A DNA stretch of 64,000 nt, from assembly GCF_028476545.1 (NCBI RefSeq), contig NW_026732507.1, positions 224,399-288,398 on the forward strand, in the 5' to 3' direction. The stretch's first letter is position 1; the number at the start of each line of letters is the position of its first letter. This document shows, in pieces, positions 26,260 to 39,005 of the stretch. Under the pieces are notes generated by a model. It was not told the origin of the DNA. It ran no database searches and worked only from the letters and a program-made list of their open reading frames with translations. Both the position numbers and the translations under genes were made by a program. The stretch comes from Physella acuta. Its lineage: Eukaryota; Mollusca; Gastropoda; Physidae.

Positions 26260-26727
26260 TTAAAGAACAATGACTAAATTACCCTTAGATCAAGATCTAG
26301 GTAGAGTAGGCCTTTTTGTGATTGTTTAAAAAGTAAATTTCGTCGAACGTATGACCCCTTGCGTGTTAGGTTGCCACAGGAAGATGCTGTAACGTAGCAC
26401 ACGACAAAAAACGGTGCGGATCCGGTTAGGCATACTCCGCTCCGAACCGGTGTTTAACAGTACGCTCCGCAAAGATCCACACTCGCGCATTTCCGGTGCG
26501 CACCACCTAGCCTGCACGCGATCCGGACACTTAGCATTCTACTAATTCAGTGTTGAAAAAAAAAAGTTCTCTGTATTGTGATAAGCATAAATTAGTCAAT
26601 TAGAGGCTTTGTTATTTAAATAAGTAGATCAACGCGATATAGATGAGCATTTTGGAGAGTTGTCGTAGAGCCAGTTACTGTAGTCTAGTCAGTTACTTCT
26701 TTATATTCCAAGGTAGTGTCTCGTGTT
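26260..26727. other. 5' flank of the MADF-BESS gene
   Basis: No TATA box or clear promoter motif could be identified. An upstream non-coding exon is possible but cannot be placed. Nothing else is recognised. Confidence 0.4.
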
Positions 26728-26869
26728 CCGTGTTTCTTTCAGACATTTTATCCGGTTGGGAAGGTGGGGAGGGGGGGGGGGGCGCACTGCTAAAAGTATC
26801 TATTTTCATTATAAATTCTATTTTCTGTGGGAAGGGGGAGGAACGACGATATGCCTGAAAGAAACACTG
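26728..26869 (+). mobile_element. hAT-type MITE, family A, short form
   Basis: Ends CCGTGTTTCTTTCAGAC and ATGCCTGAAAGAAACACTG are inverted. The interior has one G-run and the AT-rich core (AAAAGTATCTATTTTCATTA). The flanks GTCTCGTG and GTCCCGTG suggest an imperfect 8-bp duplication. Non-coding. Confidence 0.8.
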
Positions 26870-27158
26870 GTCCCGTGGTGTTTTATAGGGTTTGTTGTTG
26901 CCTGCGTCGCCGTTACGGTTAGGATTAATTTTAGAGTGAGTGCAACGGTTATGATCAGAGCTACGGTTGGAGTTAAACTCATTTCAAGGCTGTGATCGGG
27001 GTTAATGTTAAGCGTATCTTTAGTGAAGCAACCCCTGCAATAGTAACTCGGCTGCTGCCCAATTCGACAAAGTAAAGAACCGACTAAGCTTAAATCTTTA
27101 TAACACTGTGGTAGACAGTAAATTGAGTAATGCTGATACACTTACATTAATCCTAATT

Positions 27159-27359
27159 CAGTGGTTCTTTACTTGGGTTCAATCGAACCCCAGGGGTTCG
27201 GTGAGTCGGCCTCCGAAGTCAAGACAGGCACCCGACTTATATGATTCATGATCGGATTTTGTCAGTGCGGACGATCTGTAGAAATATTAAGAAAGGTTCG
27301 GCTAATGCGCATATGAAACTGGTGGGGTTCGGCAACTTAAAAATGGTTAAGAACCACTG
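27159..27359. mobile_element. hAT (Charlie-like) MITE
   Basis: CAGTGGTTCTTTACTTGGG at the left and GGTTAAGAACCACTG at the right are inverted ends of the widespread CAGTGGTTCTTAA type. The flanks TCCTAATT and ACCTTATT agree at six of eight positions. The interior has GGGGTTCGG blocks near both ends. Non-coding. Confidence 0.8.
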
Positions 27360-27892
27360 ACCTTATTATATTATGAGAAACAATAAACTGTTTTTAACCT
27401 TAAAACAGGGTTAAGGGATGATTAATGGATTGATTGATTGGTACTGCTATAAATAGTTGTAGTGGACTGATATCTCAAGAACTATCTGGGCGGGGTTTCT
27501 GAACTGGTTGAGTGTATGGGGGAGGGGGGGGGGGGGCTGAGCCTGGTAATCTGCCAGATTTTATAAAGTCCATTTAACTATTCATATATTTATATTTGGG
27601 TTAAGATTAAGTCTTATAAAGGATTTAAGTATGTATTAGGTTTATGGCAAGGTTCAGGGCAACGGGTTCGATTAAGATTGGTTTTAAAGAGTTATTGTAA
27701 GTCTTGAGCTCGGGTTAGTGTTAAGGTTTGATTTTGGTGTTGGTCGATACTGGAGATAGTACCCAATATGATATTTGTTCATTTAGAAGTCATTCGGGGT
27801 TCAGGGTTTAGTTTTGTTAAGGTTATGGCTATAATAATAATTGTTCGGCTTAGGGTTAAATTATCTCACGTTAAGTAAATAATGGGATAATA
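27360..27892. other. Non-coding, GGTTAAG/GGGTTTA-rich
   Basis: Irregular TTAGGGTT-like words without a fixed period, plus a G-run near 27522-27536. It is not a telomeric array. No gene. Confidence 0.45.
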
Positions 27893-27900
27893 CCTCCAAG

Positions 27901-28170
27901 CAGTGGCGTAGCGAGGTCGGGTGTCACCCGGTGCGGCACTTAATGGTGTCACCCCCCCCCCCCCAGAGGCATAGAGACCCTTCCAGGGACAAACTTTCAA
28001 ACTTTCGATTTTCACCCCCCCCCCCCCCCCCTCAAACTTTCGATTTGCACCCCCCTCGAGTTTTTCTCTATATATTTTGCTATTTTTTGCCTTGGTGTCA
28101 CCCCCCTAAATGGTGTCACCCGGTGCGGTCCGCACCCCACACCGCCCCCCCCCCCCTCGCTACGCCCCTG
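27901..28170 (+). mobile_element. hAT-type MITE, family B
   Basis: Ends CAGTGGCGTAGCGAGG and CCTCGCTACGCCCCTG, with a perfect 8-bp target duplication, CCTCCAAG (27893-27900 and 28171-28178). The interior closely matches 13442-13715, so both copies come from a common recent source. Confidence 0.93.
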
Positions 28171-28178
28171 CCTCCAAG

Positions 28179-31100
28179 GCCTCATACACTGTCAATACCG
28201 CACGCAATTCAACCTTTATCAAAACCACGTGTTAGAAAGCAACAAAATAACACCAAGATATAATAAAAACACATCCTCCTTTCAGTACTGTGATTTACGA
28301 TAGTTTTGTCGAAACCGGGAATTCCCTTAATACGATTGTACTCTCAATCGGATTTTCTGTTCAGAGTAGAGTTGTTTACAGCTTATCAATAATTTATTCT
28401 AAGATTAAGATCTTTCTTTAGCTTTTAATTTTACCTCCTTTAATATTATGCATGCACGTTTTAAAATGATTTACGGCTTATTTTGTTTTTAGTAGCGAAA
28501 CACATGTAGCCGTGCCGGGACGCAGCCTACTGACCTATATTTTGTCATGCGGGAAAACGTCATTTATTCTATTTTTAACTTTGGGATTTTCTCCTTTAAA
28601 AAAAGATGTTTCTTTACGAAGGGATTTGGTCTAAAAAAATGTCCTTAAATATAATGGTGTCCTTGTTTAAATACACATTTTATCCGTTTTAGTTTTAAGG
28701 ATGGAAGGAATATCTCATTCCTTCCGCTTTTCGAAATTGTTCTCTAAAAATACCGGTACAAAATTTGAAATAAATACATTAATTAGATTAATTAAATTTG
28801 CTACTTATTTTGTAAATTGACATCTAGCTATTTAAGACGATCTTCAACCTCTCCGTCTCTATATTGTGGTCCACTGTCTAAAAAAAGCCAGACCTCCCCC
28901 TCCTCCCTTTTAACCACTACACACAAGCCTCCAACATGACATTATAAAATGTTACCATACCTTACAAAGATACCACTTAGCTGGAATGAAAACAAACATT
29001 CGTTTTATTTTCAAGAAATACTATAAACAAAAACCCGCAATTTAATGGGGTTTTTTTTTTTTACTTCCACGCCTTCTCCGTTCGTCGATTATCATCACAA
29101 CAGTCCATGACCGACCGCATCCATTGGCGCGTGACCTCTTTTATCCCCTTCCTTCCCCACTGCCGTTAGATATTCAGTGGTTATAGCCCATATAGATCGC
29201 CTGTCATTCCCCCCCCCCCCCCCCCACCACCACCCACCATCATGACCAGTGCTTACCGGTTAGGTTTACTGACCCGCTCAGTTCGCTTTTAACCTCTGCT
29301 TGACCCCGTGTGACCGCATCTCGATCACGCGACACGCCCACAACAACAGCACGAAGACAAAATGCTGCGTTGGTGTTGGGGGGGGGGGGGGGGGGTTGTG
29401 TAGTAAGTGTGTACTTAATCGTTCTTAAATTTTATATTTGAAGGGGGTTTTCCTCCTAAATAATTAAGTATTATGTGTAGCGTTAACATGTTATGCGCTA
29501 TCATATGACCCATTGACTCCGACTTGTTTTTTTTTTTGTTGATTTGCTTCCATAATATCTGTCCATCCACGGCAGTAGTTGTTGGATTTTGTTTTTTTCT
29601 TCTCTCCTCGATGGGTTGCTGTCCTTAGTTAAAGAGACTTGCTTACCTGGGGGTTTGAACTCGGGACTTTGGGGGGTTACTAAGATCACATGGGTTTCTT
29701 ATGGGGTAGGGCATGATACAGGAATTGATATTGGCACATGTATGTTATTCATAAAACAAAAATTACTATTTAAAACAATGTTGATTCACACAGTACCACG
29801 GAATACATTCACACGCACGCAAACAAGAAGAAATGTACACCTTTTTATCTTATTCATCTGTCTGATTTTTACATAACATAAACTTAATGATGGTATTACA
29901 ATAAGTCATAGGATGATCAAAATTGTTAGTTCCCATAAGGAAATTGTGGATAGCAGGACACTAACAGGGTGTGATAGACGGCAGACGGCGAACTTTTCTT
30001 TTATCAACGCATGCTGGGTACGCTCTTTCGCTGAGTGTGCTCTACGGCTTTCTGCGTCTTGGATTCTATTCTTCGAGTCCTCTAGCACTTAAACGCCCCG
30101 GACATTTCGAAGACTGCAAGTCCGTGTGCTCTTCCTGAAACTAAACAAATCTGTAACACTTATAAATAGCTACTCGGGTAAACCCGATTTGAAATCAAAT
30201 CGTAGCATTTTTCCTTTCCCGGAAAGACCAATACGGATTTCGTGACCTGATTTCCGATTCTAAGCATTTTAAAAAATAAAAAAATAGACACTAAGAGATT
30301 ATCTTCGCGTGAAACCGAAGTTAAAATAGAACTGCATTACTTTGAGCGTACGATAAAAACCCACTCAATAACGATTTCGTTTCGTTAACTATTTGTAGAA
30401 ACCCACCACTGCATCGCGCAAAGGAAAAGCGATGCTAAACCTAACATACACCTTATATCATTTTCAAGGCTGTTTTAAATGTGTAGGTATGTAGCTGACC
30501 CAGAGCGTTTAAGTATACGAAGCCATAGCTTAAATGTAAACAAAAATCAGTATGCTTACTTTAACCTTTAATTTGCCTTTATTCAACTTAAATTTTTGTT
30601 ATACTAAACAAAAACAAAAAATTCTCTTCACTTTTTTAAAACTCTGTGTGGATGATATGTCATGTATAACATCCTTCCATGCTTTTCTGTGCTATTTTTC
30701 CCATTTCGTTTCCTATTTTTTCTCAATACTTTTCATGTCTTTTTTTTAAGAATATCTCTGTGCCAGGTGTTTTGTTTCCACCTTTTTCTTGACCATTGTG
30801 GATTACATGATAGTTATATTGTTGATATGCCTTGTTAGGTAATACCTGTTTACGATTTCATCAACTTGCACTTTGTTGTTAGAGTTTCTAGTCCCACTTG
30901 TATTTGATGATAAAACTACACACTGTTAATACACAAATCACCCATTGGTACCCTAAAACGGAAAATTACCTCTATCTTCTTGAGTTAGGTCTCGGCATAT
31001 ATAAAAATATGCCATAAACAAGAATGTTAACGAATGTTAAGGTTTGACAGTCACCTTTACCCCCCCCCCCCTCCCATTATATTGTGAATGACTTCCCCTG

Positions 31101-31518
31101 TATTTATTTGCCCGGATGTCAGGCCTAGGATCCTTAGTTATGTTGAAGTGATTAATTGTCTCTTATTTCAGGCTAGTTCTAGCTAATTAACGAGTGGACT
31201 CTTATTTCACGTGAATATATTAATTAGTGTCCCCTTATTTTAAGTGAATTCACCAATTAACGGGCCCACTGTTCAATTGAGTTTATCGATCGTCTTAGCC
31301 ATCTATAAATAAACACGATAGGCTTATGTCACGAAGGCCTGTATCCAACATCTGTTTGACTAATCTGTTTGACTAATATCCTGGTTCGCCCACCGAGGGC
31401 GGAGTCACACTTCACTGAAGGTTGTGACTATATATTCACATGACTAAATGTATGAGTAAAGTATTTGCGATTTCAAGTCTCTGGTCTATCTGCAGGTACC
31501 GATTGCCTGGGTAAGGTC
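28179..31518. other. 3.3 kb non-coding
   Basis: AT-rich, with a C-run near 29209-29225 and a G-run near 29378-29394. Several 60-95-codon frames (for example 29501-29689 minus and 29589-29876 plus) overlap each other, lack domains and have no paired splice sites that I can defend. No gene called. Confidence 0.45.
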
Positions 31519-31735
31519 TCTGTGACGGCTTCTACAAGGCATCTCTAAGTGGGGGGGGGGGGGGGGGGGGGGAGTCGTCCCCTAGCCCTGAAAAACTTCT
31601 ACCGCTCCCCCCCCCGTCCCCTCGAACGAAATAGAATTTATATAGAAAATTTATACTTTTACAAGTGTCCACCATCCCGAAAGTTTCAAGTTCTCGCCCC
31701 CCTCCCCCGGAGAAAAAAGTCTGAAAGAAACACTG
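31519..31735 (+). mobile_element. hAT-type MITE, family A, diverged left end
   Basis: The left end is a diverged TTCTACAAGGCATCTCT; the right end is GTCTGAAAGAAACACTG. The core AATTTATATAGAAAATTTAT with flanking G- and C-runs and GGAGAAAAAAGTC match 4583-4789. No clear target duplication. Confidence 0.75.
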
Positions 31736-32080
31736 CTCCGTGTATAGACATGTGTGGGTTACATCTCTGTTAGTAAGGTCTCTGATAGAAGTGTAAGTTA
31801 ATAAGTTCTTTGTAGTTACTTGTATAGGTCTTTAAAAAAAAAATCTGTCATAAGTTCTATGTGGGTAAATTGTATATGATTCGAGAATAACCGCAAAACC
31901 ATGATATGGCACATATCTAAGGTTATGGAACATGCAAGTATTGACAAAAGTTAAGCCCTAATTAATCTAATGACCACGCGACAGAATAGACCACAAGACG
32001 ATGACGAAAAGCCATAAATCCATTTATTAAATCTACACCGCAGAAAACAACACCCACGTTATCGACAGCTGATAGACCTA

Positions 32081-32386
32081 ATCAGGTCAGAGGTCGCGGC
32101 TATTGCGCAGTGAACGCCAGCTGTCCCAACACGCATCTACTGTTGACAAGGATAGGCTGGGTCGTTCGTGACGTAGGCGACCACCAGCTGATGACCCTTG
32201 ACCTGTGCTAGGCCTAGACGTGTATAGATTTAAATAGTGGACATCTGCGGTATGAAGGGACAATAAAGAAAACATGTTGAGCTAAATTGGTTTATTTAGA
32301 TTTGCAAGAGCGTTGACTTTATAGGAATGGTAGAAGGCCTATCTATGAATTATTTCTCCTAAATATAAAATTCAGAGTGACCGAAT
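32081..32386. other. Non-coding, nothing recognised
   Basis: A 62-codon minus-strand frame lies here with no domain. No element or tandem repeat was found. Confidence 0.4.
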
Positions 32387-32486
32387 GAAAGTTTTCTTCA
32401 ATGAAATTATGCTTCACGTCAGACCCCCCCCCCGCCCCCCCCCCCCATGCTTCTACTATCTGACTAGATTCCCCACCCCTAACACA

Positions 32487-32701
32487 CAGTGTTTCTTCCA
32501 GATTTTTTTCCCCAGGGCGGGGGGGGGGGGGGGGGGGGGGGGAGGATATTTTCGTATTTTCGGGGGGGGGGGGGGGGGGACGACGACGACGACGAAACTC
32601 ACTGGTAAAAGTATTCCATTTCGTTCGGGGGGGGGGGGGGGGAACAGACGACGACGACGCATCCCCCCCCCCCCCCGAAGAGATGCCTGGAAGAAACTCT
32701 G
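32487..32701 (-). mobile_element. hAT-type MITE, family A, with GAC-triplet tracts
   Basis: Ends CAGTGTTTCTTCCAG and CTGGAAGAAACTCTG, with near-perfect flanks CTAACACA (32479-32486) and CTCACACA (32702-32709). Long G-runs are separated by the core, and two ACGACGACGACG tracts are unique to this copy. A 123-codon plus frame and a 124-codon minus frame through it are artefacts of the homopolymers. Confidence 0.88.
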
Positions 32702-32754
32702 CTCACACATACTTTCTATCACACAACCTTTCAACCCACCTTCTCTCATAACAT

Positions 32755-32875
32755 GACAGAGTACCGTGAACAGTACCGTGTAGTACTGTACCGTACACCT
32801 ACAACCCACTGGTAGTACCGCACCGTACACCTACAACCCACTGGTAGTACCGCACCGTACACCTACAACCCACAG
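32755..32875. repeat. Minisatellite, unit 32 bp, about 3.5 copies
   Basis: The unit contains CTGGTAGTACCGCACCGTAC followed by ACCTACAACCCA. The first copy is diverged (GTAGTACTGTACCGTACACC). Confidence 0.85.
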
Positions 32876-32879
32876 TGTC

Positions 32880-33587
32880 ACTACCATCGTACAATCTATC
32901 AGCAGCTGAAGGTCAACCGCTTTCGTCACCGATGCAATCAAAAGGTCTCCAACAAAAAAAAATAATCTACATCTCACAAGGGTCGCTACTCGCATAACGT
33001 GTTAGCCCAAAGATCCATAACTCACGTTCACCGTGATTTTAAGCGTCCCACCAACTCACGTTTAAAGGTCAACAGCCCGTCGGCTGACTCAGCTTTGAGT
33101 CTTAGTCCACAAAGTTTCACCAAGAAAAAAAAAATCCATATCCTCCCTCCCTCCACACCCCGCTGTCGATATTTCAGCATTAGGTTTTTAAAAATACGTT
33201 TTTCAGCCTTGACCCCCCCCCCCGCCCAGCCTAAACCAGTCAGGCGAGACGTCAAACAGTGCAGGGAAGGCAGACGACCACTGACGTGGCGAAACGTCTG
33301 CTGGAGGGCGTAACGGGTGACACCCCCTTACGTCAGCGGCTTGCACGCAAACACACACGCAGTCGATCAATTAGAAGCGTTGGTAGACAACTTATTTTAT
33401 TTACTGGTGAGGGTTCGATTTTTTTTTTAAAATGTTGCACATTCACGAGTAGGTGTTTGTTTATTTGTCGCTTAGTGTATTTGTGGTAGTGAACTATGAG
33501 AGGGGTTGGCCAGTAGTCAGAAGTTATATGATTTACCAAAGGTGTCAGTTTAAGTTTCCAGGTTCGAACGCTAAGGTTACTTGGAAG
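32880..33587. other. Non-coding, nothing recognised
   Basis: Two opposite 75-104-codon frames overlap at 32999-33313 and neither shows a domain. Confidence 0.4.
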
Positions 33588-33818
33588 CAGTGGCGTAGCG
33601 AGGTCGGGTGTCACTCGGTGTGGCACTTAATGGTGTCACCCCCAGAGAGGCGTAGCGACCCTTCCCGGGGACAAACTTTCAAATTTTCGATTTGCACCCC
33701 CCCCCTCAAGTTTTCGATTTGCACCCCCCCCCTCAAACTTTCGATTTGCACCCCACCCTCAAGTTTTTCTCTATATATTTTGCTATTTTTTGCCTTGGTG
33801 TCACCCCCCCCCTAAATG
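33588..33818 (+). mobile_element. hAT-type MITE, family B, right end lost
   Basis: Left end CAGTGGCGTAGCGAGG is intact. The interior has three ATTTTCGATTTGCACCCC-type units and the TCTCTATATATTTTGCTATT block. It stops after CCCCTAAATG, so the right terminus is deleted and no target duplication can be scored. Confidence 0.85.
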
Positions 33819-34612
33819 CGTGCGATAGGTATACTCGTTCGTACGTGATGAACCATATCGATTTTTTTTCAATCGATTATGGTTAAGGTATTAACAGCTG
33901 GAAGTATTGAATAATTAAGTTGTGGATATAAATGTCGGTCATGCAAACGCTAAACCTCAAGTAACGCTTAGCAGTGGCTCTCCGGTACCGTATAACGGAA
34001 TAGTTTGTGTTTTATAATCTTGTCAGGTCCCAAAGATTTCGCACCCGGTTCTCTTATCACCTTCACGGGTCACTGGTTACTAAAAATAGAACGTTACTAA
34101 ATTTATCTTTATCACGTGACAATCGCGTCCTTGTTCACAGTGGCCGTGTTTGTTGACTGTTGTGATAAAATGTACACAACTTAGCTATAAATAGACGTGT
34201 TTTTGTCTTGGTAATATGTTAAACTTTCTAAGCATTGTTTTTTTCGTTTGTTTTTAGTATTGTGGATAGATACGCAGATATTTCTATGGGTACCCGCATA
34301 TTCGACGGAATGACTGGTATCACTAATATTAATAGTTGATCCCTTGGGTTATGATTAGGGCTTTAAAAAGTGATAGAGAGCAAATATCTTTTTCTGCGAT
34401 TCTAGGTTTTATACAAGTAATGTTATTTTGCTAATAGTCAAAAAGATATTGTCAAATCAATTACAGATTTATAAAAATTCTCACTTAAAATCTGCAAAAC
34501 TAAACAAGAAACAATGGTTTTAATTTCGACAACAAAATGCCGAGTAGTAGATCTAATACCAGCCTGTATGGGTAGCCAAAATCATGGCTATACACTACAT
34601 TATATAAGCATC
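33819..34612. other. Non-coding, AT-rich
   Basis: No open frame of note and no element recognised. Confidence 0.5.
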
Positions 34613-34619
34613 TTCCCTT

Positions 34620-34787
34620 TGACTGTGGGTGGTGGGAGGGGTGGGTAACTTAATTTTTCTGGGTGGGGGTGGTGGTAGCGGTCACTAGTAGAAGTATATA
34701 TTTATTTTCTATATAAAAATTCTATTTAGATGAGAGGGGTGGGATCGTGCTTCGGGTGTCCCCTGAAGATATGCCTGAAAGAAACTC
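34620..34787 (+). mobile_element. Family A MITE, left end lost
   Basis: The core AGAAGTATATATTTATTTTC and the right end ATATGCCTGAAAGAAACTC match the family. G-runs are broken up by substitutions (GGGTGGGGGTGGTGGTAGCG), indicating an older copy. The left terminus is not found. Confidence 0.65.
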
Positions 34788-34953
34788 TTTGAGAATATTA
34801 TCTAGACGACACTCGATTGCTCACTATTTTCTTCACCCCAGTCTGTATTGGTCCAGCCTCTACTATATCGCTCACTCATGACCATCAAAAGATTAATTGT
34901 CGCTAAATCGCAATCACAACCACAATCTTTTCCCGTTCGTGTTCAAGATTCAT

Positions 34954-35158
34954 GGCGTAGATGCAGTAGAGTTCATATATTTATTTCAATGACCTCGACA
35001 TAAGGGTATAATGTGGTCAGCACTATGCCCAACCGCTCTCGTTTCCCTAAAGCGAGTCAGGTACCCATCAGAGATGGGTGAACTCACGAATGTCCTACAG
35101 ACTCTAGCTTGGGATTTGAACTCGAGACCTTCGATTAGCAGTCGCTATCATGACGTTC
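34954..35158 (-). mobile_element. SINE copy
   Basis: Shows AGTAGAGTTCATAT, GGTCAGCACTATGCCCAACC, ACCCATCAGAGATGGGTGAA and GGATTTGAACTCGAGACC (B-box side). The head is partly preserved and diverged at the far end. Confidence 0.82.
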
Positions 35159-36317
35159 ATAACATGCATTATGGCTTTCATGATATCAAATCATGGCTAC
35201 GGTGCCCGTTATCTATCGCACACTGTGATCGTGGGGTTATGCTGACCCAGAAGTCGGACCCCCCACCCCCACCCGTCAGTTATCCCTCTTTTAAATCTTA
35301 TCTTTAAAGTGTCCCCCCCCTCTCCTGACTAATCTGTCGTTCGTCTGTTGGTGTAAACTAGCCTCGACTGGTTTTCCAACCCCTTCTGTTAGCAAGTATG
35401 AACATCGTGACCACAACGTGACCTCTCGTGACCTGTTATAGCTCGTCACAATGACCTATTTTGACGTATCACTACCTATAATAACCTTGCTACTATGACC
35501 TACTATAATCTGCTATTATATGACATATTTAATCTGGTGATAACAATGTTAGTGTTTATATCATTCATGCAGCATTTTATTTTATTACAACAGCCTTTTA
35601 ACATTTATGGCCTAATAGTACTAATACGACTAATTATTATACCCGAGTATTATTATTTACGAAACCTGTAACATTCAATAGACAAAGAGAAAAACACACT
35701 GTAAACAATTTAGGAAGTGCACACGCTAGTCTAAGTCTTGTATACTAATTATCCAACGGTACAATGTAACTACAGCTTTCTATCAGTTCAGTCAAGGGAA
35801 ATAATTCAGCGAGCGGGTATTTCCTCTCGCCTGTACTGTAAACATATTTACGAAGGGCGGGCGGCCTAAAACACGGAGTAGGTGAACGTCTGGAAAATGT
35901 AGGTCAAAATGGCCGCGACCTTTCACAATAATTTGTTATTGAAAGGCTTTTTGGTGGTAACGCCTACTGGTAAATGAAAAAAAAGTGTTAATAACTTAAC
36001 ATTCAGTGCGTAAAGATATAGAAAAAAAATGCACACGTTGTCACTTAGTGTAAAAGTTAAATTTTAGCATCGTAGTGATATGGGGACGTCGTTTAGGTTA
36101 AGCGTCGTAGTAGTGTGTGTGTGTGTGGGGGGGGGGGGGGGTCGTTGTTACATACAGTTTTGCGTCGTATTGATATGGGGTCGTCGTTAATGTTTGGCGG
36201 ATAATTATTCAAATCGTCACTTAAAGCTAAAAGACGTCCCCACTATGTTACTGTTTCAATCCACCCCCCCCCCGCCTCTATAAACCGAATTTCTGTTAGT
36301 TTAACCCTTATCCTGAT
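35159..36317. other. Non-coding, nothing recognised
   Basis: AT-rich, with a TG/G tract near 36114-36140 and a C-run near 36264. No gene. Confidence 0.45.
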
Positions 36318-36515
36318 ACCACTGAAACACCAGGAAAGTGAAACATCAGGAAAGTGAAGCATTAAAAAGTGAAACATTAAGAAAGTGAAACACTAGAACA
36401 GTGAAACATCAGGAAAGTAAAACAACATGAAACAAGAAGAAAGTGAAACGCCAGAAAGCGAAAAACTAGGAAAGTGATACAATAAGAAAGTGAAACACCG
36501 CCAGGGAAGTGAAAC
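36318..36515. repeat. Degenerate minisatellite, unit 16-18 bp
   Basis: About 11 units built on AAAGTGAAACATCAGGAA with many substitutions. Confidence 0.8.
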
Positions 36516-37689
36516 CCTGAGTTGTCTAAAAAGATAAACTACGTGTGATTAACAATGTCTCGCATAGCCCCGCGTGACAGGGCGTGACCTGGATCCATGT
36601 GATTATCGATTGCTCAACTCGACCGCCACCTGTGGGGCAACGGGGGGGAGGGGGTGTCTCAGCTTGCGTCATTTCATCACTTCCCACGTCATTCGCGTTC
36701 GATGACGCAGTTACGTTTTGAAACGTCAACGACAAGAAGTTGGCTAATTTTGAAAAACAGCAACAATAAAAAAAAAAATGCATAAAAACAAAAAAAAATA
36801 TTGTATTAACAAACTGTTATGTAATAAGGCACTAAAATGAGAAAATTAATGATTTGCTTCAAATATATAATAAACACTACTATTTAAATGACTATAAAGA
36901 AAGGGTGGGTCACTATATTATCTATTGGGTAGCTTTATTAATATTTAGGAAGAGACCCACGCCAAGTTTGAAGCGAATCGGGTAGTTAGAAGTGCTCGAA
37001 ATTTCGCTCGGCACTTTCAATCAATGACGACAAACAAAAGCACGCCGGATGAGGAAAGTTAAATAAAAGCTTGTAAAAACAACCAGAAGTTAAAATTAAA
37101 ATGGTGTAGTTATAATTAGTATCAAATGATGCAATGGTTGTACACAAGCAACACCTACCAGTGACAAGGGAAGATGGCCGAGGGAGGATGGTAAATAAGT
37201 CTCAGTTTTTGCAAAAGAAAAAGTTGAACGAAAAAGTAAAAAAAGTTCACAAAATTAAAAATGGAGCATTTATTTATATTTATTTGTTGTGAACTCTAAA
37301 AATGTTGCATGTCAACGAATTAGGGTGATGTTTTGATTTAAATTAATGTATTTGAAGACAAAAACAATTTTATAAACTGACCAAACGAAATGTATACTGT
37401 ACAGTTACATTATATTCCTTTCGATGATTTGTATTGTTCTTGTCGTATCTCTTTCCTCCGTCGGTCTAGTCCCTCCACGCTGTGTATTGTTGACGTTTTG
37501 CGTCAACGTCGGCATTTTGACCGTGTTTGCAATATTTGCATACATATAATTGAAGTCTGTGGGGACAAAAAAGAAACTCTGTTCACTCTGCCTTAAAATA
37601 CTTTTTGATTTCACAACTCTCATTTAAATTGTTTAGATGAATGTACGTTAAACATGTATCGCATTATATTATGCATTCTTAATAAGTGC
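36516..37689. other. Non-coding; possible old mobile fragment
   Basis: The stretch 36845-36910 (AAATATATAATAAACACTAC) resembles 47560-47625, and CCAAGTTTGAAGCGAATCGG at 36964-36983 resembles a motif inside the Helitron-like copies. This suggests an old, unplaced mobile fragment. No coding content is supported. Confidence 0.4.
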
Positions 37690-37975
37690 GTTTTGAAGTG
37701 GAACGTTGTTAAAACGATTATAAGAAAGTTAAAACATAATTATAGGAACGTTAAAACATGTTTATAAAGACGTTAGAACATGATTATAGGAAAGTTTAAA
37801 CATTATTATAAACACGTTAAAACATGATTATAGGAACGTTAAAACATTCTTATAAAGACGTTAAAACAGACTTATTAGAAAGTTAAAACATGATAATAAT
37901 AGCGTTAAAACACGATTATAAGAACGTTAAAACACGATTATAAAAACCTTATAAGACGATCATAGGTACATTAAA
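37690..37975. repeat. Degenerate minisatellite, unit about 22 bp
   Basis: About 12 units of the form GAACGTTAAAACATGATTAT followed by AA or AG. It is unrelated in sequence to the large 22-bp satellite at 50 kb. Confidence 0.8.
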
Positions 37976-38199
37976 TCAAATATTGACAAAGGTGTGAAAT
38001 GTCACGCCTGTTTTTCATTAGTTTACATGACGTCACTGAGGTGTCTTTGGTGTGGCTGAATGTCTAGATTTATCCTAAGTATTAGGTCGGTCGATTAGGC
38101 AGGTGAAGTAGAGTTAATTAGATTGGTCTTGTAAGGGTCTTTTAAAGTTATTTAAGCGTATCAAAGTCATATGATATGCGGGTGTGTTCATAAAAACGT

Positions 38200-38395
38200 G
38201 GACATGTGTTTAGCTGTCCGTCTTTCAACGTGACCGTGTGTCTCAGTGTTCGTGTGTCTACGTGTGGGTGTGTCAGTGTACGTGTTTCTAGGTGTGTGTG
38301 TCAGTGTTCGTGTGGGTGTGTTAGTGTACGTATGTCTACGTGTGTGGGTGTCTATGTTCGTGTGTCTAGATGTGGGGGGGGGGGTGTCTTTGTGC
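38200..38395. repeat. GTGT-rich degenerate repeat
   Basis: Irregular units of GTGTCTACGTGTGTGGGTGT and CAGTGTTCGTGTG. The cysteine- and valine-rich frame through it is not a gene. Confidence 0.65.
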
Positions 38396-38419
38396 TAGGC
38401 ACTCTTTGAATGATGGATC

Positions 38420-39005
38420 TCGAATATGACCGCTCTGTACAATTTTTAAGACGATACCATTTATATCAATGTATTATTCATACGACGTTACCACTAACCG
38501 GACGATACCATTACGACAAAATATACTTCACGATACCATTTTTTTAAAGATACGATTTACCTAACGATACCATTTACGTAACGAAACCATTTTAAATCGA
38601 TACCATGATACCATTCACATAAAAGTACCCATATGAACCTTTCTGTCCATGTTATGTTGACTAGGTGTATAAAGAGATAGTGTGGTCATCATAATGGCCA
38701 GCCGCCTTTACTTTCCCTAACGTGTCAAGTACCCATCAGAGCTGGGTGGACTCAGCGCAGTCGTACGGATTCGAGCCCGGAATCCTTACTCGCAAAAATC
38801 AGGTTAGCAGTCGAACGCTCTACTATTCTACCACACAGTCAATACCATTCACATAACTGTACCATTTGCAGAACGTTACGATTAACATAACGGTACCCTC
38901 TACACAACGATATCATTTCCTTAACGATACCGTTCTGTTAACGATACCAATTCCTTAACGATACCAATTCCTTAACGATACCAATTCCTTAACGATACCA
39001 TCCTA
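38420..39005. repeat. ACGATACCATT minisatellite split by a SINE
   Basis: Irregular units (ACGATACCATTTACATA, ACGATACCAATTCCTTA) occur at 38445-38620 and again at 38846-39003. The last part holds three perfect copies of AACGATACCAATTCCTT. The gap between them is a SINE. Confidence 0.8.
38660..38841 (-). mobile_element. SINE copy inside the ACGATACC minisatellite
   Basis: Has AAGAGATAGTGTGGTCA, CCGCCTTTACTTTCCCTAA, ACCCATCAGAGCTGGGTGG and a head ending near CTACCACACAGTC. The tail is shortened. Confidence 0.8.

Noticed and set aside
27480-27900. Interstitial telomere from TTAGGGTT-like words
   Set aside because: No fixed six-base period; words are irregular and scattered.
32385-32830. Opposite-strand glycine/proline-rich frames of 123 and 124 codons
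   Set aside because: Both run through the homopolymers of a MITE whose ends and target duplication are visible.
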